A stretch of 64,000 nucleotides of DNA from Chelonoidis abingdonii (Eukaryota > Chordata > Testudines > Testudinidae): the NCBI RefSeq assembly GCF_003597395.2, contig NC_133776.1, forward strand, positions 42,474,120 through 42,538,119, given 5' to 3'. Within the stretch, counting starts at the first letter, position 1, and each line of letters opens with the position of its first letter. The notes beneath the pieces are model-generated. The model was not told the DNA's origin. It did no database searches and saw only the letters and a program-made list of their open reading frames with translations. Position numbers and translations under genes: made by a program. Below are positions 46,444 to 58,148 of the stretch, one piece after another.

Positions 46444-48952
46444 ATTTCCCTGTTTTATACATAGGGAAATCTTTCATTCCTAGATAATAAATACAGGAGC
46501 CTTTAGTTCCTCTGTATGGCTTCATCTCTTCAGCAAGTGTTCTTACAGACATACAGTACAAATCCCTCCCTCTGCATTAATCCAGAATAGTGAATATGCA
46601 AAACAAAATGAATTGGCAACAGTGTAACTTGTCCAGATGTTGCTCTGTTTATGTCTTATGGAGGTATAATGGGGAGAGCAGGACATCCATCTCAAAAATA
46701 TTCCCAACATTCTTCCCTTGAATTGAAAAGTGAATTCACTTGGGCTTAGTGTGTGCCTCTTGCATTTTTAACTTATGTGAACATTTGAATGGTTGAGTTT
46801 TGCTCACGTAAAAGCTCACCGAATGTGAACTTTAAGCTTACACATACAGGTAAGTATTAAGGGTATATATTGTATGGAATTCATGCGATAATGCTTGACA
46901 CAGAGAGGGGACAAGACCACCAAACCACTCTACAAGGGACAGCTCTGGCAGGGAGGCAATTACCCAAACCAGACAAAGAATGGACTGTACCAGTTACAGC
47001 TATTACCATGAATAAACACAATTATTTTGCATGTATATGATGAGAGAAAAATAAATGTAATCTCTGAATCCGTCCAGTGAAGCTTGCAATTTGTTTTCTA
47101 GTGATGATGCCTAAGGCAAGGGCATGTCTGGGTTTTAAAGTGTAGGAGGAAGGATTACATGACAGAGTAAACTTTCTGGATCACTTAATTGTTCATTTTC
47201 AAGCCTTTTAACATTTGGCTCTTTGCAAAAGGTACCGTATTTTTGCAAAGAGGGTGTCAAAAAGGGAGTGTAGTACATGGAGTTAGCTAGACTCCATTAA
47301 ATTTCATTTCTCCTCTTAGCTCTCTTTTAATAAATTATTTTTTGTTTGAAAATAATATTACTGTCTAGTTTGCTGCAGATCTAAAATTTATAAGGTAACT
47401 CCAAAGAAATATCTATACAACTCTTATCTAATGAAACCAAGCACATTTTGAGTTTAAAAAAATGATTGGGGAAATCTCAACAGAGGTAAGAACAGCTGAC
47501 AGATGGAGAGCTAGCTTTGGATGGTGCAAACAATAAAACAATTGATTGGTTTACTTAATACTTACATGACAGCTTTCAGGGAATCACTCTTGAAGAAATA
47601 TATACCACTAGAAAAGAGGTATAACTCAAGATTCCACTTGTGTGTAATTCTGTCTCTAATGTATTTCTGCTTATTTATTTCCAATGAATAAATAAAAATG
47701 CTTGAGTACATAGTTGCATATACAGACACACACACTCTGTTATAAATATATATAGTATATGCATGTGTGAACACGTATTATATTAATCATATTATATCTA
47801 GTTAATTCTACAACATGTATAATTCATCACAACAAATGCTATTTTCCCATTCCTCATAAAATTTGATGATGTAAAGTATGGCCCAATATATGCTCTGTGC
47901 TATCAAAAAATGAAACTCACTAAGGAAGCTACGTAGATATTTCAGTAATAATTATGTCTTCTCTCATCACTGAATTTCTTGGTTGGATGTTTTCATATAA
48001 AAAGAGATAGTATTATTAATCATTTCTTGCCCTGGCTGCATACATCAGGTTTGGAGCCTCATCGAAGTTCTAACTTTGCTGTGAGCGGCTCTGGGTTTGA
48101 AGAAATCAAGCTCACCTAGATTACTGCCTGGCTGCTACTTTTGTTACAACTAGAACAAAACAATATCTCTCTGTTTTCCTTTCAACAGTTGTTTGGAATC
48201 CTCTTTTTCCTTGTACAGAAGCTAATATTGTAATTTGTAAAATGATATTTTCTTTTAAAAAAATGCAATTCACCAATGAGCAGTCACTGAATATCAATCT
48301 TTGGAAGGCTAATTACTGTATACAGAAGAAGTTAATTATTTCACACTACATAATGGGAATACAGAAAGTAAGATAGAAAGAAAATATAGGAAAACTTACA
48401 TGTGCTATTTCATTCTTTTGAGGCAAAACAGTCGACGTACCAGCATGTAGGCTTCTAAATAATAAAAAAATATAGAAATTGGAATCAACGGGCCTCTCCT
48501 CATTTGCATAATTTTTACACAAGTGTAAATCCATTGAGCTCCATCCTGAGCCCCACATCAATCCCATGATGCAAAGGGACCTATGAGCAGCCAGATCTCC
48601 CCATCTGGGAATTCCCCTTGCATGAGAGATTTTCCAACTGGTGTAGAACTAGGATTACCAATTCTTACACCAACACCTATATGTGCTAGGGGCATTCTCG
48701 GGGGTAGGGAAAGGGTCAGTCAGGAGTGTTTGGTGCTCTAGCAAGATGTAGAAGGCAGACATCCCTTTTGGGTTAAAGTCAGACATGCATAATACAGAGA
48801 AATCCCAGGGCTCTGCTGACCTATTCCAGGCACCGAATCATCCTCTGGCTGGCTCTAGGATCAGGGAGTTATACACACCTTATCACCACCCTGCAGAGTC
48901 AGTGAAGTTACTGCTACTTTACTCTGGTGTGAGAGGAAAATCAAGCCAAATC
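46444..48952. other. No gene or recognised repeat (2.5 kb)
   Basis: AT-rich; small AT/CA simple patches around 47,720-47,765. Confidence 0.4.
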
Positions 48953-49240
48953 TTACAGATGTGAGGATTTCTTTAGGCCAGATTCTGATTGTTACATTGG
49001 TGCAACCAGAAGCTGGGATAGGAAGGTAAGAGTGGATCATGCCAACTACCCTGTTCCATACCACTCCCCCTGAAGCCCTGGTACTGGCCACTGTCAGAGA
49101 AAGCCTACTGAGCTAGATGAACCATGGTCTGAGCCAGTATGGCCGTGGTTATGTTCTTAGCAGGGAGTAACTCCATTGATTCAGTGGAGTTACTTCTGGC
49201 TTCATTGGTGTAAATAAGACCAAAATTTGACCCTTAATTC
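48953..49240. repeat. Palindromic element split by a CR1 tail
   Basis: GGCCAGATTCTGATTGTTAC and CATTGGTGCAACC lie left of a CR1 3' end (49,013-49,160). AACTCCATTGATTCAGTGGA and CATTGGTGTAAATAAG with AAATTTGACCC lie to the right. Confidence 0.45.
49013..49160 (+). mobile_element. CR1 LINE, short 3' end
   Basis: GGTACTGGCCACTGTCAGAG, GAGCTAGATGAACCATGGTC and GTATGGCCGTGGTTATGTTCTTA form the CR1 3' untranslated end, as at 53,270-53,350. Confidence 0.8.
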
Positions 49241-49959
49241 ATAGAAAAATAGAAAAAAGGTAAATGGAGGGGGAGAAGAGTGAAGAGGAAAAGCTGAACT
49301 GTGGTAATCTAGAGTGGTGATGGTTACAGATCAGTTGGTGGTGCCACATTGTCTGTGCCCACAGACAGATGAAACACCATTGAATTCAGTGGAGCTGTAC
49401 CCACCGAAAGCAGCAGAAAAATTGGCCTATACTTTATTTCTTCAATAAAAGACCACTTTTTAATGCCAATTAGTGGAACAAAAGGTAAGATTTCAAACTC
49501 TGCTAGGAATTAATTATAATATTAGGTATCTGGGCTGGGGAAATGGGGAGAGAAAGGCTAGAAATTGGCTGCAGGACAAATAAGGACTTTGGCAGGTGGA
49601 GACTGTAAAGAATGTCTTTTAAGGTACACCCAGATGAAAACAAAGCTCAGAATGTCAGTCAAGGGCAGACAAAGTTTGGAGTTCCACTGCTATTAGTCTT
49701 CTCAACCATCCCCTCGAATCTTTTCCACTGGCAGTACAGTTGGTACAAAAAGTGACATCAGCTTGCTCTGGTGCAAGGAGTCTCTTTCTCAGGTCCTTGA
49801 TTTTTCTAGATTTTGTCTCTCTCTTCCTTTTCTTTGTTTCTGTGCCTCCTTCCTTTCTTTTCTTTTGTTGACTCTTCTCTTTGTCTTTCCTTTTTCCTAC
49901 CCAGTTTCCTTCCATGCTCTGAATTTATCGCCCCATCCTCCTCTGGATGAGATGATGGT
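49241..49959. other. No gene; polypyrimidine tract at about 49,812-49,910
   Basis: CTCTCTCTTCCTTTTCTTTG...CTTTCTTTTCTTTTG is a long C/T-rich run on the plus strand. The ORF opposite (49,655-49,915) is K/R/E-rich low complexity. Confidence 0.5.
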
Positions 49960-50355
49960 GTAGAGAGGAGGGGTTTACGTTCATTAGGAACTGGGGAAAC
50001 TTTTGGGATGGGGGGAGCCTATACAGGAGAGATGGGCTCCACTTAAACCAAAGTGGAACCAGACTGCTGGCACTAAACATTAAAAAGTTTGTAAGCAGTT
50101 TTTAAACTAGGAGATGGGGGAAAGCCGACTGCTGCAGAGGAGCACGTGGATTGGACACAGACTTCTCTTAGAGGAGAGTCTGATGATAGGGAATCTCTAG
50201 GTTATAGTCAGGAACAGAGGATGGAAGAGGATAATATAAGGGCCAGATCAGATGATAAACAGTCACATAAGAAAGAATCTGGCACATCAGAAAAGGGCAG
50301 ACAAATAAACAGGGACAAGTTTTTAAAGTTAAGTTCTCTGAAGAGGTTCCAATGA

Positions 50356-50868
50356 TGCAGGAGGGTCCAAAAAATGCGGAACTATGGTTTAGATCATTAA
50401 AAAGGGGATTAGAGATTAAGACTTGAGACATTACTATTCCTTATTCGTTGTAAATCGAGGTACGCCACATCAGTGTGATATACGTGCTGTAACAGATGGT
50501 TCTCCTCACCTAAAAGTGTCAGCACTCGAAACAGTTCAGAACAAGGCAACTCAAAATTCGTTGGGAGCACGAGTCCCATACGAAGAAAGATTAAAGAGGC
50601 TAGGCCCTCTTGAGCTTCTGAAAATGAGGGACTAAGGAGGAATAATTGATAGAGATATAAAATGATGAGTGAACTGTGGAGAAAGTGGATAAGAAGTTAT
50701 TATACGCTTAATTCCCTATAGATACAAAGAACTAGGGAGTCACCAAATTGAAATTATAAGGTAGCGGTTTAAACAATAAGGAAGTTTTCTTCACAGCAGC
50801 ACACAGTCGAACTTGTGGAATACCTTACCTACGAAGGTTGTGAAGGCTATTCTCGGGGATTGAAGAGG
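50356..50868 (+). repeat. Extra copy A of the CR1 3' region, out of order
   Basis: Parallels 52,590-53,090: AAAAAGGGGATTAGAGATTA, GGTACGCCACATC, TCTCCTCACCT, AGATTAAAGAGGCTAGG and CTTGTGGAATACCTTACCT appear in the same order with many one-base gaps. Confidence 0.8.
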
Positions 50869-51470
50869 CACAATGTGCAGGAGTGGTCAAAAATATGCGG
50901 AGAGCTATGTTTAGAATCATTAAAAAGGGGATTTAGAGATTAAGACTTGAGAGTATTAATATTGCCTTTATTTTTAATCCAGGGTACGCCACATCTGTTG
51001 ATAACGTGGCATTACAGTCGGTGGTGTCCTCACCTCAAAAAAGTGTCTAGCACTCGAAACAGGTCAGAACAAGGGCAACTAAAAATGTTAGGGCGACGAG
51101 TCCCATGACCGAAGAAAGATTAAACGAGGCTAGCCTCTCAGCTGGGAAAAGGAGACTGAGATATGATACGAGGTATGATTAAAATAATCATTGTTATGAT
51201 TTAATTCATGGTGTGGAGAGCTGACCATACACCCAGTACTAATGTTATTTCATTACCCTCTCTTGCTCCGACCGAACTGATTCCTGCTTGCTACCTCGAT
51301 TTTTAAGGGATAAGTGATACTTATTCCTCATAAATACAAATAACTATGGGTCTTACCACAAATAACGATTTCTCTGGCCTTACAGTTTAAACAAAAAAGG
51401 ACGTTTCTTCACACAGCACACCATTCAAATGGGAAAACCTCAAAACTCACATTGACTGTAGACCATTTGT
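50869..51470 (+). repeat. Extra copy B of the CR1 3' region, out of order
   Basis: Follows copy A directly and repeats the same markers (AAAAAGGGGATTTAGAG at about 50,922, GGGTACGCCACATCTG at 50,982, GTCCTCACCTC at 51,026, AGATTAAACGAGGCTAG at 51,116) about 515 bp later, still more degraded. Confidence 0.75.
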
Positions 51471-51639
51471 GAATAAAGGTGTACTCATCTCTCTCTGTTT
51501 TACGCCATAACATGTTATTAAGTTATGCGAATGGATTCTTTGCTTCAGTCTTCACGGCTGAGGATGTTAGGAGATTCCCAAACCTGAGCCGCTTTTGTAG
51601 GTGACAAATCTGAGGAACTGTCACAGATTGAAGTGTCAC

Positions 51640-52560
51640 TAGAGGAGGTTTGGAAATTAATTGATAAACTCAACATTAACAAGTCACTGGGACCAGATGG
51701 CATTCACCCAAGAGTTCTGAAAGACTCAAATGTGAAGTTGCGGAACTATTAACTAAGGTTTTAAACCTGTCCTTTTAAATCGGGCTTCAGTACCCAATGA
51801 CTGGAAGTTAGCTAATGTAACGCCAATATTTAAAAAGGGCTCTAGAGGTGATCCCAGGCAATTACAGACTGGTAAGTCTTAACGTCAGTACCGGGCAAAT
51901 TAGTCCGAAACAATAATTAAGAATAAAATTGTCAGACACATAGAAAAAACAAAACTGTTGAGCAATAGTCAACATGGTTTCTGTAAAGGGAAATCGTGTC
52001 TTACTAATCTATTAGAGTTCTTTGAAGGGGTCAACAAATGTGGACAAGGGGGAGATCCAGTGGACATAGTGTACTTAGATTTCCAGAAAGCCTTTTGACA
52101 AGGTCCCTCACCAAAGGCTCTTACATAAATTAAGCTGTCATGGATAAAAAGGGAAGGTCCTTTCATGGACTGAGAACTGGTTAAAGACAGGAACAAAGGG
52201 TAGGAATTAATGGTAAATTCTCAGAATGGAGAGGGGTAACTAGTGGTGTTCCCCAAGGGTCAGTCCTAGGACCAATCCTATTCAATTTATTCATAAATGA
52301 TCTGGAGAAAGGGGTAAACAGTGAGGTGGCAAAGTTTGCAGATGATACTAAACTACTCAAAGATAGTTAAGACCCAAAGCAGATTGTGAAGAACTTCAAA
52401 AAGATCTCACAAAACTAAGTGATTGGGCAACAAAATGGCAAATGAAATTTAATGTTGGATAATGTAAAGTAATGCACATTGGAAAAAATAAACCCCAACT
52501 ATACATACAATATGATGGGGCTAATTTAGCTACAATGAGTCAGGAAAAAGATCTTGCGTC
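51640..52560 (+). pseudogene. CR1 reverse transcriptase, catalytic region
   Basis: The FADD catalytic motif is at 52,335-52,346 within [12 protein letters not shown]. About 100 bp upstream is [20 protein letters not shown]. The domain is spread over several frames with frameshifts in the N-terminal part and stops after the catalytic block, so it is inactive. Confidence 0.85.
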
Positions 52561-53350
52561 ATCATGGATAGTTCTCTGAAGATGTCCACGCAGTGTGCAG
52601 AGGTGGTCAAAAAAGCAAACAGGATTTAGGAATCATTAAAAAGGGGATAGAGAATAAGACTGAGAATATATTATTGCCCTTATATAAATCCATGGTACGC
52701 CCACATCTCGAATACTGTGTACAGATGTGGTCTCCTCACCTCAAAAAAGATATTCTAGCACTCGAGAAAAGGTTCAGAAAAGGGCAACTAAAATGATTAG
52801 GGGTTTGGAGAGGGTCCCTACGAGGAAAGATTAAAGAGGCTAGGCCTCTTCAGCTTGGAAAAGAGGAGACTAAGGGGGATATGATAGAGGTATATAAAAT
52901 CATGAGTGATGTGGAGAAAGTGGATAAGGAAAAGTTATTTACTTATTCCCATCAATACAAGAACTAGGGGTCACCAAATGAAATTAATAGGTAGCAGGTT
53001 TAAAACAAATAAAAGGAAAGTTCTTCTTCACACAGCACACAGTCAACTTGTGGAACTCCTTACCTGCAGGAGGTTGTGAAGGCTGGGGACTATAACAATG
53101 TTTAAAAGGGAACTGGATAAATTCATGGTGGCTAAGTCCATAAATGGCTATTAGCCAGGAAGGGTAAAGAATGGTGTCCCTAGCCTCTGTTCATCAGAGG
53201 ATGGAGATGGATGGCAGGAGAGAGATCACTTGATCGTTGCCTGTTAGCTTCACTCCTTCTGGGGCACCTGGCATTGGCCACTGTCGGTAGACAGATACTG
53301 GGCTAGACGGACCTTTGGTCTGACCCGGTACAGCTGTTCTTCTGTTCTCC

Positions 53351-54671
53351 CTTTTTCTGTCTTCTGTTTGCTCATTTTGGGCACAAGCCATCAAGGTATG
53401 TAGCACTTCATGAAGAGCAAAGAGTCCTAAAATCAGCCCACTTTTCCTCCAGGGCCAACCATGCAAAGTGCCAAGTTGTGCAAAAGACCTGGGAGGGGAG
53501 GAGGGGACTTAGCACCTTCCAGGAGGTAATCAGTGCATTGCAGCACTGGGCTTCAGAGAAAGTGCTCTGCAGCATCCAGGATGGAGTGCTTTGTTGTGTG
53601 ATTTTCCTTCTTTTAATATTGCCCTGTGCAATTTCAGTTGCAGTGACGCTCAGAGGAGGGATTCAGAATTGTCTGAGCTTCTAGTCTCTTTCTACCTTTA
53701 CACACACTATGCCTAAGGATGCAGAACTGACTGACTGGGATGCTAGTTTCTTTCTGAAGCCAGCTCCTGCTGGGTACCCTCTTTGATGTGGCATCCAAGG
53801 TGGCTTCCCATTTTAAAAAAAAGAGCATGAGGAGAAAACTAGAAGGGGTAGGTGGGGGGGAGGGAAGGATAATTATTTTTTAAAATGTTATGGTGATAAG
53901 GTGATCGTGTACATGTTTCTTTTTATCTGGTTTTCTGTTTCTCCTAATAATTGCTGCAAGGCAGAGATGTCAGAGTAGGAGTGATTTTATTACATGAAAA
54001 GGGAAATGTATGGCATAGTAGTTACTATCATTAACTTCTCTTTCCTTCCTCCCCACATTGTATTTGCTCTAGTTGTGTGTGATCGTGGCTCAGGAAGGTT
54101 ATGCTGGAAATCAGTGTTGCTGTAAGTATAGGATGTTTTCTGCAAAGGATTAATTTAGAGACAAATTGTTTTCCCAGATAAATGAAGCCTCATATACAGA
54201 TCTCCCCTGGATCCTATATGGAAGAGGAGGCTCTGATGCTTCCATGGTTCTATTCCCACTTGTACCTTGTGGAGGTCTCCCTGCTGGTCCAGACTTGGTG
54301 TGGAAGGCGAGGTATACAGAGGGATGATAATAAGTGAGGGTGGGGCTCAGAGAAGATACACTCATCCCCACTGTGTCCAGCAGAAGTTACGCATGTTAAC
54401 ACAGCCCCAGCATTCCTGTGGATCCTCCTTTAACGGGGAAGCCCAGGGCAGCTGCATGCTGGGCAGGCCTGGTGGAACTATGCTCCAAGGGCCCAGCCAC
54501 AGAATTTTGATGTGAGTAGTACAGTGTCTCATGTGACTTCCATGAGCTGAAACTGGGGAAATTTTATGAAGAAGGCCTTACCAATTTTCCCTCCACTGAA
54601 AACTGATGGAAGGAGGTTAACAGGCAATCTCACTGTTCAATAATTCTTTGCTCTTCTGTAGAATCTTTCAT
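53351..54671. other. No gene or recognised repeat
   Basis: Unrecognised; ORFs at 53,194-53,684 and 54,150-54,515 have no domain. Confidence 0.4.
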
Positions 54672-54800
54672 TGGAAGATCTCGAAGCATTTTATAAAGAT
54701 TAAGTCTCAGAACAACCCTAGGTATCATTAGCCCCATTGTACAGGTGATTCTTAAGGCACTAAAAGATTAAATGGCCTATGCAAGAGCACAGTAAGTCAT
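54672..54800 (+). mobile_element. MIR/CORE-SINE-like element
   Basis: GATCTCGAAGCATTTTATAA, CATTAGCCCCATTGTACAGG and GATTAAATGGCCTATGCAAG keep the MIR order; clearly old. Confidence 0.55.
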
Positions 54801-54917
54801 CAAATTCCCATGGGATCCAGAAGAATGGCTGGCAGGAGAAACAGGAGACCATGTCTTTCCTGCTAAGCATTGTCCCTGAATCAGTGGGTAATTACCATGG
54901 ATGTACCCTGTTAGAGC

Positions 54918-55660
54918 ACAATTTGGCCCATATACTATACAAGGTCATACATCTAGGAAGAAAGAATAGGCGACTGGCCTCCAAGAAGTACTGAGAATAC
55001 TGTAAACACCTAAACATGAGCTCCCACTGTGATGCTGTGGCCGAAAGGGCTAACACGATCTGTGGCTGTATAAAAGTATGAAAGTCAAATAAGGGGAAAG
55101 GCAACATTACCTCTGTGTATGGCATTAGTGAGACCACCCCTGCAATTCCATGTCCTGTTCTGGTGTTCACATTATAAAAAAAGGATGTTGAAAATTGGAA
55201 GGGTTCAGATAGAACTACAAGAATTATTAGACGTCTGAAAAATATGTCTTACAATGAGAGACTTAAGAAGCTGAGTTTATTTATTTAATCAAGCAGAAGG
55301 CTAAATGGTAGATCTGAAAGCACTTATGCAGGGAAAAGATATCTAAAGCTCTTTAACGAATAATAATTTCCAAAAGCTGGAAACTTAAGCTAGAAATATT
55401 TGAATTTGAAATAAGACAATTTTTAAAATGAGGTTAATTGAGTGAGTGGAACAGATTACCAAGGGAAGTGACAAATTCCTCATCACTTAAAGTCTTTAAA
55501 TCAAGACTGGCTATGTTTCATAAAGATGTGCTCTAGTTCAACCACAAGTTATTAGTTAGATGCAGAAATCCCTGGGTGAAATTCTATGGCCTATGCTACA
55601 CAGGAGAACAGACTAGATGATAACAGTGGTCCCTTCTGGCCTTAAAAAAATATATCAATG
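54918..55660 (+). mobile_element. CR1 LINE 3' end, second subfamily
   Basis: AAGGTCATACATCTAGGAAG, ACATGAGCTCCCACTGTGAT, GCTGTGGCCGAAAGGGC, GTGAGACCACCCCTGCA, GTGGAACAGATTACCAAGGG and GGTCCCTTCTGGCCTTAAAA follow the CR1 ORF2 end and 3' UTR. Frames are broken. The tail differs from that of the copy at 53.3 kb, so it is another CR1 subfamily. Confidence 0.85.
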
Positions 55661-56145
55661 ACAGAGAATGGAGTACATAGCATCTGTGTGGATGGCTCCA
55701 GCCCACGTAGATCTCAGTGGTCCCTGGTTTCTTGGGGCCAAACATCCTGCTTTTTCAAAATTCAAGTCCACCCCCACAACATGGAGTTTCCTGACATGTT
55801 TCTCTCCTCATAGGGTTCCAGATTCCTTGCACACTCAGGGTGAGATTGTGAACCCCTTAGTCCCACTAGTGAGACATTATTCACATGAGTAAGTCCCACT
55901 GGAGTAAGCAGAACTGCTAGGGTGTGTAACTGCTTACCAAGCAAGGGGTTCATACTCTAACCCATAGGATATGGGGAAGGGTCACTATTTGATGTGGGAT
56001 TTGAGGCAGCTGTTTTATAACTGCACCATGTAGAACACTAAATAATTTTGCACTGAGAAGTACACTGATAGAAGAATTCTCTCTCAGATTTTTATTACTG
56101 TTGCTTCTTTCTTTAAATTTACAGCAAAGTTTGGTCCATTTTCCT

Positions 56146-56216
56146 TCTGTGGAGCCTGATTCAGCTCCCGCTGAACCCAACAGAAGTCTTGCCATTGATT
56201 TCAGTGGAAGATGGAT
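56146..56216. repeat. Short palindromic element
   Basis: GGAGCCTGATTCAGCTCCCG with GCCATTGATTTCAGTGGAAG; same core as the other short palindromes. Confidence 0.45.
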
Positions 56217-57327
56217 TAAGCTTTTAGACAATAAAACAGAAATGAAACCCAACAGCAAGTCTCTATATTTATGTTCATTTCTAGCAAAAATTCTCCTATA
56301 AGTCTAAATGTTATATTTATGGTAGTCTCCAACGATCTACAGCAAGTAAAACCTATGGTCTTGCCCATACCAAGAACTCTCCTGGGTATCCAGTCAGATA
56401 CTGAGTGGCCCCCAGAAGGGCTGTACTCACCAAGAAATGTAATCGAGAGCAGAAAATAAAGAGTGGGACAGATCGAGAGACACAGGGAGAGTAACACACT
56501 ACAGTATTTTTTATGAACTCACAGTCTCCCTTACTAAAAGATCTGACCCACAAAAAGATAAAAATAACAGAGATTATTTAACAAAAACTAGTTTTAAGTT
56601 TGTGCTATTTTGGGCTCTCTAAATCTGCTATGTAGGAAGTGTTGATAATTAAAGAATCTATGCTGGGCTATGATGAAAAGCTGCATTCAGATTCCAATTT
56701 CACATTATCTTTTTCATGTGACAATATCAGACTTTCATACTTCAGGGTTGTCATGAATACACATTAGTAATTCACTCATTTTACTTGCTGCTCTTTTATT
56801 TTAGTTAACATAATCCACAAGTCAATTTTCTTTGTAATAAAATATAGATGTTACAAATTTAACATGATTACTAGAGGAAATTCCAAATCACTCACTGCTA
56901 TGTAAAATAATTGACACAGCTCTTTTCCTGTTGCCCACTGCTGAACTAATCTAATTAGAAGTATTCTTGGGAAGCAGGAATAGATGTCCTTATTCCAATT
57001 CTTTTGTATTCAGGACAAATACACAGTGTACGGGTGGCACTGCCCAGATAATGAAGTGTTGAGGACTTTACAGCTTCCAATTGAAATGAAAGGTTTCACC
57101 TTGAGTCTTTATGAACTTTTGCTCATGATACAAGCACCACTGTCCTTTAGAGGATAGTTAGCAGGATTGTTTCGTTTTTCTGCACTTAAATTGGTGGAAG
57201 CTCTACTCAGGGTATGGCAGCAGCAACAAAGTTGCCAAATGCAGAAGTGGCGTCTGGATGGATGCAAGAGTTAAGCACATTACTGGGTTTCTTTCAGAAA
57301 AAAAGAGAGATCAAAAGGCCTAGAGTA
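56217..57327. other. No gene or recognised repeat
   Basis: AT-rich; opposing short ORFs at 56,101-56,553 have no domain. Confidence 0.4.
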
Positions 57328-57494
57328 AAATTTTCAAAAGCACCTAAGTGATGTAGGAGCCCAGTGCAAGTTTTACAAATATATTTAGGCACCTAAAGAT
57401 AAAGGAAGATGCCTCATGCAGTTAGAAATCTGGTCCTGAGTCACTTTTGTAAAAGACCTTAGGCTCCTAGCTCATTTAGATGTTTTTGAAAATT
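57328..57494. repeat. Palindromic element with TTTTCAAAAG ends
   Basis: AATTTTCAAAAGCACCTAAG at the left and AGATGTTTTTGAAAATTG at the right, with GTAGGAGCCCAG and CTTAGGCTCCTAG inverted between them. Confidence 0.65.
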
Positions 57495-58033
57495 GTACCC
57501 AGAGTCCATTCCCCAGTCAAAGGAGAATCCTTGCCTATTGAATGGAAGAACATTTAAATGGTCTCATGCCAGCCTATCATTCCTCAATAAACGCCTCAAA
57601 AATTAAGATAAACTGTTCTTCAGAGTTTGAAAATTAAAAATAAAATCTAGCTCTCTCCACCCACCCTTTGTTGTGAGGGCAGAAAGAGGGGCAGGTGTCA
57701 GTGGGGTCTCCTGTAGCAGGAGGCAGAAGGCACACATGGCCAGTCCCTGCCACCTACAGTCACTGCCAGCATCTCCTGGAAGCTCTCTCTTCCCCCATAT
57801 GGGTGAAGTGCCAGGTCGGGCAGGGAGGAGCTTATTCACCCATTTTTCAGCAATTAAAAAGGAAAAATGAAGCAGCCAAATTGAAGCGATGTATTGCCAT
57901 AATGCCATCATATAAACCGGGATAAATATAGATGTCATATATGATGTCTTTATATATAAACCATATGTTGCATTTGTTTGTGAAGGTCAAGGCCAAAATA
58001 CTTTCAGGTTTTATAAGATGAGCAGTTCTCTAC

Positions 58034-58148
58034 GGATGAAATTCACCATTGCTCTGGGGGCCAGAACAAAGCCTATGCAAAGCGCTCAACACAGGGTTTA
58101 AGTGATGCTCAGGTCTCGGGCTGCACGTGCAGGGGAGAATTTCATCCC
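58034..58148. repeat. Palindromic element with GGATGAAATTC ends
   Basis: GGATGAAATTCACC (58,034) is answered by GGAGAATTTCATCC (ending 58,148), bounding about 115 bp. Confidence 0.6.

Larger units (their letters stand above)
49960..53350 (+). mobile_element. CR1 LINE, long but rearranged and broken
   Basis: 49,960-50,345 matches the CR1 linker region (GATGGGCTCCACTTAAACC, GAACCAGACTGCTGGCAC). 51,529-52,560 encodes the RT region: [45 protein letters not shown] and KFADDTKLL, split among frames. 52,570-53,350 is the C-terminus and 3' end, finishing GGTACAGCTGTTCTTCTGTTC. Between linker and RT lie two degraded extra copies of the C-terminal part. Stops and single-base gaps are everywhere. Confidence 0.88.

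Noticed and set aside
49655..49915. K/R/E-rich minus ORF
   Set aside because: Translation of a polypyrimidine tract; low complexity without a start context or domain.
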